Positions 6,193-11,666 of a stretch of 11,666 nucleotides of DNA are shown here, piece after piece. Origin of the DNA: Persephonella sp. (GTDB taxonomy: Bacteria > Aquificota > Aquificia > Aquificales > Hydrogenothermaceae); NCBI GenBank assembly GCA_027081375.1, contig JALWKR010000239.1, positions 1 to 11,666 on the forward strand, given 5' to 3'. The notes under the pieces are model-generated. The model had not been told where the DNA came from. It did not search any database and saw only the letters and a program-made list of their open reading frames with translations. The position numbers were made by a program, and so were the translations under genes. Within the stretch, counting starts at the first letter, position 1; every line of letters begins with the position of its first letter.

Positions 6193-6471
6193 TACACTAG
6201 CCTTTTAAAGAAGTTTTAAATCTCTTCGTTTTAGTGCGTTTGGGTGTTTAAGTAGATATCAGTCACAATACCCTAAGAAAGTGATAGATCCCCAAAACTT
6301 CCGTTGAACCATTTTTGTTTAATTTAAACGAGAAAAGAGACTTTTTATCGTCAGCTTGACTTAAGTAGAGGCAGATATCACTTTCAGTAAGCGGGTTAGT
6401 TCTAGTTCATATTGTATGATAAAATTTTTAAAATTTTCTCGTATAAATTATAGAAATTTAAAAGCAAATAA
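6193..6471. other. Gene-free stretch with direct and inverted repeats between divergent genes
   Basis: The promoters of the nuclease gene (leftward) and the membrane-protein gene (rightward) must lie here. I see no gene. TTAAGTAGATATCA (6248-6261) recurs at 6361-6380 with 6 extra bases inside (TTAAGT-AGAGGC-AGATATCA). AAAGTGATA (6278-6286) is inverted as TATCACTTT (6376-6384), and the similarity extends with gaps to ACCC on the outer side. ACGAGAAAA (6328-6336) is inverted at 6434-6442. GTTTAATTTAAAC (6317-6329) is a small palindrome. The right end (6410-6460) is extremely AT-rich with TATAAAT at 6442-6448 as a possible -10. Each repeat alone could be chance in AT-rich DNA. Confidence 0.4.
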
Positions 6472-7707
6472 ATGATAAAGATAAAAAAAATAAAAATAAA
6501 TATAGACTTATCCTTATTGGTGTTTATCTTTTTTGTTTTTTTAGTAATATTTAGACACTTTGAGTTTTTTATAAATCCAAGATTTTGGGCTGAAGAAGGG
6601 AGTGTTTATTTTATAGATGCTTACGAGAATGGAATCTCATCAATTTTTCATCCCCATTTAGGTTATTTTTCCTTTATTCCTAACGTTGCTACTTATTTAG
6701 CTACGCTAGTTCCACTAGAATATGCACCTTTAGTAACTACAATAATAGCTTTTTTCGTCCAAATAATACCTTTTTTTATAATTTTTATAAGCAATTCTTT
6801 CTTTACAAATACAACACTAAAAAAACTGTTAGTATCAAGTATTGTACTTTTTGTTTCTGATACAGGAGAAATTTGGCTTAATACGATAACAAGTCAGTTT
6901 CATTTTGTTGTAATTTCATTTTTAATTTTTTTAGATAGCTTAGATAAAAAAAATTTAAGTAAGTATAAACTAGCTTTCTATTCAATTTTAATTTTATTAG
7001 GAGGATTATCTGGAGTTCCTACCAATGTACTAGCTCCTATATTTCTTTTTGGATACTTATTTAATAAAAATAAATACTTACTGCTATTTTTCTTCATATT
7101 ATTAATAACAACATCTATACAGTTATTGTCTCTATACGTTTCCATCTATGATATTCATAATAGGTTTAACGGAAATTCTGTACTTAAATATTTGGAAACA
7201 TTATATCGCATTATATTTGGAACATTGCAGCATCCCTTTTTGCAAACTATATTACCTTCATTTGGCAGTGTTCTTATAGTTCCTTTGGTATATCTGGTAT
7301 ATAAAAGCATAAAAAAAGACAAATTTGTGTGCTTCTTTTTTTGTGTCTCTTTTTACTTAACATTTATCTTTGTTATTACGTCTCTTAATATGTCTGGTGG
7401 AAGTAGATATTTTTATGCTCCTAATGTTATCTTTGTATTGGGATTATTTTATATTCTAATTTCTAAAAAATTTGAATTAACTATAAGGATGTTAGCAAGT
7501 CTTTATATTTTTATTTCAATCTTAGTTGGTTTATTTAAATACCCAATAGAAGACGGCTCTTTTGACTCTAAAAAATGGCCTAAATGGAAAGAGCAAATAA
7601 AAAACAATAAAAATAAAGAAGTGTTTGAAATTAAAATATACCCTCAATGGCCAAACACAGATTGGAAAATTTTTATTAAAAACAAGCAAAAAAGTAGATT
7701 TAACTAA
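6472..7707 (+). CDS. Multi-spanning membrane protein, GT-C glycosyltransferase-like
   Basis: A 411-residue, very hydrophobic protein with about nine or ten membrane helices and a soluble Lys/Trp-rich tail from about residue 350. After the first helix comes PRFWAEEGSVYF (E41, E42), then HPHLGYFSFIPN (residues 60-71). An acidic pair in the first outer loop, a GY motif and a 'Pro...ATYLATLVP' segment recall uncharacterised GT-C-fold proteins that use lipid-linked sugars; the acidic pair would be the catalytic site. The closing IYPQWPNTDWKIFI pattern also occurs in such proteins. This is family resemblance from memory, not proof; another polytopic transporter is possible. The ATG at 6472 has almost no ribosome site (upstream is A-rich), suggesting weak or leaderless-like translation. 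It stands alone, and its stop overlaps the end of the convergent DUF58 gene by 8 bases. Base composition is even more AT-rich than its neighbours. Confidence 0.6.
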   Translation: MIKIKKIKINIDLSLLVFIFFVFLVIFRHFEFFINPRFWAEEGSVYFIDAYENGISSIFHPHLGYFSFIPNVATYLATLVPLEYAPLVTTIIAFFVQIIPFFIIFISNSFFTNTTLKKLLVSSIVLFVSDTGEIWLNTITSQFHFVVISFLIFLDSLDKKNLSKYKLAFYSILILLGGLSGVPTNVLAPIFLFGYLFNKNKYLLLFFFILLITTSIQLLSLYVSIYDIHNRFNGNSVLKYLETLYRIIFGTLQHPFLQTILPSFGSVLIVPLVYLVYKSIKKDKFVCFFFCVSFYLTFIFVITSLNMSGGSRYFYAPNVIFVLGLFYILISKKFELTIRMLASLYIFISILVGLFKYPIEDGSFDSKKWPKWKEQIKNNKNKEVFEIKIYPQWPNTDWKIFIKNKQKSRFN

Positions 7708-8509
7708 ACATTGCTTTTAGTTTTATATATGGGTCTTCATCTGTAAATATTTTTTTAAAGGGAATTCTCTTTAGGGCAATCTGTCTTTTTAGATTTGTGT
7801 CTAATTCTTCAAGATTTTGTCTGTATGTTTTTACCATTGGTGATATTAAAAGGGGAATTTTTCTTTTTCCATCAAAAGATTTTAGCTGATAGCCGGTGTA
7901 TTTTGAAGGATTTTCCTCTTCTCTATCCCTTACACAAATAACAGCGAGTTTATGCTTTGAAGTGATTTTTATAAGGTTAACTGGATAAACAAAATCTCCT
8001 ATAAGCACCACTAAAGACCTTTTATGTCTGCTAAGTATCCTTTCTAAAATCTCAGTTTTTAGTTTTTTATCTTTAAGATTTAATGAGTAGATAAAATCCA
8101 TTATGTTTGTTATCTGCTGTGGATGGTTTCTGTGGGAAAAATATTTTTCAACTTTGTCTGTGATAATGTATGTGTGAAACTTATCCTTCTGATAAAGAGC
8201 TGAGTAACCTAAAATAGCAAATATTTCTGATATTTTATCAAGCTTATTTTTAAAAAGGACTTCCTGGTCAAGTAGCAAAACAGCTATGATATTTTGACTT
8301 TTTAGCTCCTCCCTTTCAACAACGTAGGGCTTTCTTTCTTTTGCTGTGATAATCCAGTTTATCCTTTTTACATTGTCTCCGTATGTGTACTCTCTTATAT
8401 TTTTTAAATCATCTTCTTCACCAAATATCAATGCCTTGTGCAAGCCTTCAACAGATGAAAGAACTTTTTGTTTTACTTTTATTGATATTAATCTGCTTTT
8501 TTCTATCAT
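7700..8509 (-). CDS. DUF58-family protein, partner of MoxR
   Basis: A 269-residue protein with the DUF58 signature: IREYTYGDNVKRINW (R39-E40-Y41, G44-D45, R49-x-N-W52), then TAKERKPYVVEREEL. DUF58 proteins are usually encoded next to MoxR ATPases and are thought to be adaptors or substrate-binding partners. The downstream von Willebrand-like domain would carry a DxSxS metal site, but here the strand reads VLLLDQEVLF: D81 is kept while the two Ser positions are not. No membrane helix is obvious, so it should be cytoplasmic, unlike DUF58 proteins with N-terminal helices. The ATG at 8509 is preceded by AGGAA and lies 8 bases after the moxR stop, a tight operon. The gene ends in an 8-base overlap with the convergent membrane-protein gene. 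Confidence 0.85.
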   Translation of the reverse strand: MIEKSRLISIKVKQKVLSSVEGLHKALIFGEEDDLKNIREYTYGDNVKRINWIITAKERKPYVVEREELKSQNIIAVLLLDQEVLFKNKLDKISEIFAILGYSALYQKDKFHTYIITDKVEKYFSHRNHPQQITNIMDFIYSLNLKDKKLKTEILERILSRHKRSLVVLIGDFVYPVNLIKITSKHKLAVICVRDREEENPSKYTGYQLKSFDGKRKIPLLISPMVKTYRQNLEELDTNLKRQIALKRIPFKKIFTDEDPYIKLKAMFS

Positions 8510-8517
8510 TTTTGTTC

Positions 8518-9480
8518 CTACGGCATAGGGACTTTTTCAACAACCATATCTATAATATGGTCTGTTGTTATTCCTTCTGCTTCAGCATAAAAAGAAACCA
8601 TAAATCTGTGTCTAAAAACATCTTTTAGATATAAAAGAACATCTGCAGGGGATACATAATCTTTTCCATTTAGGAGTGCTACAGCTTTTGAGACTTTATA
8701 AAGATTTATTGTTGCCCTTGGGCTTAAACCTAACCTTATAAGCTTTTTATCTATTCCGTACTTTTCAGGTTGTCTTGTTGCCATTGTTAGATTTACCATA
8801 TACTTTTCAACTTCTTCGTCAACATGAATATCTTTTAGCTGCTTTTTTAAGGCTATAATATCTTCTCTTGAAGCTATCTGCTTAGGCTCTTCCACTTTTA
8901 CACCTTCATTTCTTATTCCATCCTGTGCTGTTACAAGTTTTAATATCTGGTATTCTTCCTCTTCTGATGGATAATCAACAATAACTTTCATCAAAAACCT
9001 ATCAAGCTGGGCTTCTGGTAAGTTGTAAACTCCTTCTTCTTCAATAGGATTTAATGTTGCCATAACCATAAAAGGCTGACTTAAAGGGAATGTATCTTCT
9101 CCTATTGTTACCTGTCTTTCCTGCATTGCCTCCAAAAGTGCTGACTGGACTTTTGCCGGTGCCCTGTTTATCTCATCTGCAAGAAGTAGATTTGTAAATA
9201 TGGGGCCTTTTTTTACTCTAAACTCATCTTTTTCTATTATGTATATCTCTCCTCCGAGGATATCTGAAGGTATAAGGTCAGGGGTAAACTGAATTCTTTT
9301 AAAATCAAGGTTTAGGATTTTTCCAAGGGTTTTTACAGCTGTTGTCTTTGCTATCCCTGGGACACCTTCTATAAGAATATGCCCTTCTGTGATAAGGGCT
9401 ATTAAAAGGCTGTCTATCATTTTTTCCTGACCGATTATGGCTTTTTTAAGCTCATTTTTTATCTTCTGGATAACATCCAT
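8518..9480 (-). CDS. MoxR-family AAA+ ATPase
   Basis: A 320-residue AAA+ ATPase of the MoxR group, thought to act as a chaperone that inserts cofactors or assembles protein complexes. The motifs are complete: Walker A GVPGIAKT (residues 39-46), FTPDLIPSDILGGEIY (65-80), Walker B LLLADEINRAP (D102, E103), EAMQERQVTIG (117-127), sensor 1 ATLNPIEEEG (N144), and the LDRF arginine (R161). LSPRATINLYK in the C-terminal lid carries the sensor 2 region. The ATG at 9480 has AGGAG 7-8 bases upstream. The DUF58 gene follows 8 bases after the stop. No von Willebrand, methanol dehydrogenase or transglutaminase genes, which often complete MoxR operons, are present here, so the client is unknown. Its promoter should lie in the ~300-base spacer upstream. 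Confidence 0.93.
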   Translation of the reverse strand: MDVIQKIKNELKKAIIGQEKMIDSLLIALITEGHILIEGVPGIAKTTAVKTLGKILNLDFKRIQFTPDLIPSDILGGEIYIIEKDEFRVKKGPIFTNLLLADEINRAPAKVQSALLEAMQERQVTIGEDTFPLSQPFMVMATLNPIEEEGVYNLPEAQLDRFLMKVIVDYPSEEEEYQILKLVTAQDGIRNEGVKVEEPKQIASREDIIALKKQLKDIHVDEEVEKYMVNLTMATRQPEKYGIDKKLIRLGLSPRATINLYKVSKAVALLNGKDYVSPADVLLYLKDVFRHRFMVSFYAEAEGITTDHIIDMVVEKVPMP

Positions 9481-9780
9481 TCTTTTCTCCTGATGCCTTA
9501 GATATTATTTTGTTCATTATTATGGGTTTTAAGGATTTATATTACAAGGGTTGAAAACAAGGATAAAAGATTATTGATGATGTAAGATTTTTAGAACGTT
9601 TTGGATATGCTTAAAGTTTTCTCAATCTTACTGATTTTTGCTTTCCTCAAAGTAATCCTTAATAGTTAGAGGAAATAGACCCATATATTACAGTTTATTT
9701 TAATTGGAAGTTTATCTCTTAATAATATTTGTTCCAATTGTTCCTTCTTTCTGAACTTATACAGTTTAATATTATGATTG
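9481..9780. other. Upstream region of moxR with two inverted repeats; no gene
   Basis: I find no convincing open frame or structural RNA. TTTCCTC (9642-9648) pairs with GAGGAAA (9669-9675), and AATTGGAA (9702-9709) pairs with TTCCAATT (9732-9739). Loops of 20 and 22 bases make them plausible operators or leader hairpins, not terminators. On the minus strand TTGGAA (9702-9707), 17 bases, then TAAACT is a weak promoter candidate for moxR, which would leave a leader of about 200 bases. Nothing else stands out. Confidence 0.3.
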
Positions 9781-9807
9781 AAAAGAGGGCATTTTGCCCT
9801 CTTTTTT
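9781..9807 (-). terminator. Bidirectional-looking intrinsic terminator after bpsA
   Basis: GAGGGC (9785-9790), an ATTTT loop and GCCCTC (9796-9801) form a GC-rich core, extended by AAAA/TTTT to 10 pairs. It begins directly after the bpsA stop codon and ends the leftward polyamine transcript. The T-run is longer on the plus strand (TTTTTT, 9802-9807), although no plus-strand gene precedes it. Confidence 0.8.
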
Positions 9808-10897
9808 ATGTAGTTGAGCCTTCTTCGTCTAGGTAAAGCTCTCTAAATACTTCGTCTTTAATTTGTTCATTTTCGCCTTTGAATCCAGGCATAGCTTCAA
9901 TTCTGTACCATGCAGAGCGATACCATATATCAGAAGGTCCTTTGTTTACAGGAGCTACTTTTTGAGCTCTTGTTTCTTCATGGTATTCCCAGTTCATATA
10001 TGCGTTAAAGTCCTGAACAATATCAGTTATAACCATTCCATAGTCGTTAATAAGAGCCTTCTGGAATTTTTGCCATCTGTTTAAAGAAGAGTCTCTAAGA
10101 GTTAATCCAAAGTATCCTGCAGCTCCTTCTCCTTTAAGTGCTGCTATTCCTCTTGCAATAAATGCTTTAAATGCTTTAACTGTTTCTGGCGGATCAGTTA
10201 TAAATACGTCAAATGCACCAATCCACTCTTCTGGGAATGGATTTCTAAGGTCAAATCTAATAGCTTCAGCGTTATCAATTCCAAGCTCTTTGAATATTCT
10301 ATTATCAAAATCAATAGCTCTTTCATCAATATCAAGAATTAAAACTCTTCTAGGAAGACCTGTTAAAGCAACAGCTAAACCTGTTAAATCGTCTTCCGCA
10401 CCCATAACAAGAATATCTCTGTTTCTTAAGTCTTCTCTAGAGTCTAGGAATAGAACCCTTGATATTGTTGTTTCTGGAGTAACAGAACCCTGATCATACT
10501 CCTGAATAGCTTTAGGTCTATCTTTAGCAAGTTCAACAAATGTTCTATACCACTCTTTATTTGCATAGAAAGGAATTCCTCTTCCTTCACAAGCTTGACA
10601 TGTATAGTCAACATAAGGAGGGATATTTAACTCTTTGACAAGGTTTAATCCTGCTTCAGTAAGATAAAGCTCATCATTATCAACTTTTACAAATCCTTCC
10701 TCAATTAAACCTTTAACAATCTCTGATGCAGCTGGAACTGGAAGGTCAGAGTAGTCAACTACTTTCCAAAAATCAGATGTAACCTGTAGAGCAGCAAGAA
10801 CTCTCTCCACATTTCTTGCTATTAATCTAATATTTGTTTTTTCTGTAGCTCTCTCAGCTATCTTTTTTAGAACTTCGTTCTTTAAAACTTCAGCCAA
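9806..10897 (-). CDS. bpsA: N4-bis(aminopropyl)spermidine synthase (branched-chain polyamine synthase)
   Basis: A 363-residue enzyme that adds aminopropyl groups from decarboxylated S-adenosylmethionine to the secondary amine of spermidine, giving branched polyamines that protect nucleic acids at high temperature. A winged-helix-like N-terminal domain (about residues 10-90, ending YLTEAGLNLVKEL) is followed by CQACEGRG (C100, C103), EYDQGSVTPETTISRVLF (133-150), the acidic motif MGAEDDLTG (E168, D169, D170) of the donor site, LILDIDER (D189, D191) and TDPPET (D235), all hallmarks of BpsA rather than SpeE. The start is TTG at 10897, supported by GGAGG 7 bases upstream; no ATG fits. It follows the speE-like gene by 16 bases and ends at a hairpin, so both are one operon that makes spermidine and then branches it. 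The pairing is strong evidence for a thermophile. Confidence 0.93.
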   Translation of the reverse strand: MAEVLKNEVLKKIAERATEKTNIRLIARNVERVLAALQVTSDFWKVVDYSDLPVPAASEIVKGLIEEGFVKVDNDELYLTEAGLNLVKELNIPPYVDYTCQACEGRGIPFYANKEWYRTFVELAKDRPKAIQEYDQGSVTPETTISRVLFLDSREDLRNRDILVMGAEDDLTGLAVALTGLPRRVLILDIDERAIDFDNRIFKELGIDNAEAIRFDLRNPFPEEWIGAFDVFITDPPETVKAFKAFIARGIAALKGEGAAGYFGLTLRDSSLNRWQKFQKALINDYGMVITDIVQDFNAYMNWEYHEETRAQKVAPVNKGPSDIWYRSAWYRIEAMPGFKGENEQIKDEVFRELYLDEEGSTT

Positions 10898-10904
10898 TTG
10901 CTTA

Positions 10905-10909
10905 CCTCC
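10905..10909 (-). promoter_or_regulatory. Shine-Dalgarno site that fixes the TTG start of bpsA
   Basis: GGAGG (minus strand), within AAAAGGAGGTAAGCAA, stands 7 bases before TTG at 10897 and in the 16-base gap after the speE stop. With no ATG nearby, the TTG start is well supported. Confidence 0.8.
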
Positions 10910-10913
10910 TTTT

Positions 10914-11666
10914 TTAAGATTTATTGATAATATCTTCTACAAATTTTGGAATAGAAAATAAACAAGCATAAATGCTATCACAAAAATACTTTGTTTTCAA
11001 TTCCTTAACTTTTTCTATTCTTTTAGTATTTACAACATCTATATAGTCAGATGCTATAGTAAAGCTCCACATTCCAGAAGGGTATGTTGGAATATAGGCA
11101 AGGTAAACACCAAAGTTTCTAAAAACTTTTCTTATTTCTGAAACTGCCTTTTTAAAGTACTCTTCCTGTAGCATTGGAGACTCTGTTTGAGCAACCATAA
11201 TTCCATCTTTTCTTAAAGAAGCTTTAACTTTGCTGTAAAACTCTTCACTAAATAAAACTTCAGAAGCTCCTACAGGGTCAGAGGAATCCATAATAATAAT
11301 GTCATAGTAGTCTTTCTTTTCCTCTAGGAACGCATTTCCATCTTCTATAAAGATTTTAACCTTAGGATCCCTTAATTTCCCTGCTATTGTTGGAAAGTAT
11401 TTTTCAGATGCAATAATAACCTCTTCATCTATTTCACATAGATGAACTTCCTCAACAGAAGGGTATTTTAAAGCTTCTCTAACACTTCCACCGTCTCCTC
11501 CACCAATAATTAAAACTCTTTTAGGATCTGGATGGGCTAGCATTGCAGGATGAACAAGCATCTCATGATATATAAATTCATCTCTTTCTGTTGTCTGAAC
11601 TAAACCATCTAAAACAAGCATTCTTCCAAATTCTGGAGTTTCTAAGATTAGGATTTCCTGATACTT
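10914..11666 (-). CDS. speE: Polyamine aminopropyltransferase (spermidine synthase), N-terminus cut by the window edge
   Basis: The frame is open to the right edge and continues upstream of the internal ATG at 11621 as KYQEILILETPEFGR, a standard spermidine-synthase segment, so the real start lies outside. About 250 residues are visible and some 30-40 are missing. Motifs in order: MLVLDGLVQTTERDEFIYHE, LIIGGGDGGSVREAL (donor-binding loop), LCEIDEEVI, EDGNAFLE and IIMDSSDPVGASEVLFSEEFY (gatekeeping and amine-site region). The enzyme moves an aminopropyl group from decarboxylated S-adenosylmethionine to putrescine or a related amine. Thermus-type enzymes prefer agmatine, and sequence alone does not decide this. 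bpsA, 16 bases downstream, would use its product. Confidence 0.93.
   Translation of the reverse strand, partial: KYQEILILETPEFGRMLVLDGLVQTTERDEFIYHEMLVHPAMLAHPDPKRVLIIGGGDGGSVREALKYPSVEEVHLCEIDEEVIIASEKYFPTIAGKLRDPKVKIFIEDGNAFLEEKKDYYDIIIMDSSDPVGASEVLFSEEFYSKVKASLRKDGIMVAQTESPMLQEEYFKKAVSEIRKVFRNFGVYLAYIPTYPSGMWSFTIASDYIDVVNTKRIEKVKELKTKYFCDSIYACLFSIPKFVEDIINKS

Noticed and set aside
6193..6471. CRISPR array or tRNA in the repeat-rich spacer
   Set aside because: Repeats are too short and too few, without regular spacers, and no cloverleaf can be drawn.
7702..7730. Hairpin AACTAAA/TTTAGTT with a following TTATATAT at the convergent gene ends
   Set aside because: The stem is almost all A-T pairs and weak, so I do not call it a terminator, although some function is possible.
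9802..9807. Plus-strand transcript or small RNA ending at the longer T-run of the bpsA terminator
   Set aside because: No promoter or gene on the plus strand can be supported in 9481-9780; the T-run simply extends the hairpin base.

Overview
The window looks like the chromosome of a thermophilic, Gram-negative, low-GC bacterium, most likely an Aquificales (Hydrogenothermaceae, Sulfurihydrogenibium-like). This is an inference from four things: strong AT bias, apolipoprotein N-acyltransferase (an outer-membrane lipoprotein pathway), a cytochrome bd oxidase, and a spermidine synthase next to a branched-polyamine synthase (BpsA), an enzyme known from hyperthermophilic archaea and thermophilic bacteria. 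There are no rRNA or tRNA genes, CRISPR arrays or intact insertion sequences.

Layout. Bases 1-374 (minus) hold the 5' end of msrA behind a small one-cluster ferredoxin gene that has only three cluster cysteines. Bases 436-2470 (plus) hold lnt, overlapped by 8 bases by a small cysteine-rich V4R-like gene. Bases 2471-2751 form a regulatory spacer with four evenly spaced dyads just before cydA. Bases 2752-5352 are cydAB (quinol oxidase bd, long-Q-loop type), closed by a clear hairpin terminator. Bases 5404-6192 (minus) encode an Rpn/PD-(D/E)XK transposase-like nuclease. A gene-free, repeat-rich stretch follows (6193-6471), then an orphan multi-spanning membrane protein resembling GT-C glycosyltransferases (6472-7707, plus). 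Convergent with it is a minus-strand moxR-DUF58 pair (7700-9480). Another spacer (9481-9780) with two inverted repeats and a terminator leads to the minus-strand speE-bpsA polyamine operon (9806 to the right edge).

How the genes fit together. MsrA plus ferredoxin suggests redox repair. CydAB gives high-affinity oxygen reduction, and its promoter carries FNR/CRP-type boxes placed as in class II activated promoters. SpeE makes the linear triamine that BpsA branches into N4-bis(aminopropyl)spermidine, which stabilises nucleic acids at high temperature. The MoxR-DUF58 pair is a chaperone-like AAA+/adaptor module with no client gene in view. Nothing here amounts to a proven new system. The most original signal is the dyad array upstream of cydA. 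Next come the three-cysteine ferredoxin linked to msrA, the V4R-like gene coupled to lnt, and the degenerate metal site of the DUF58 protein.
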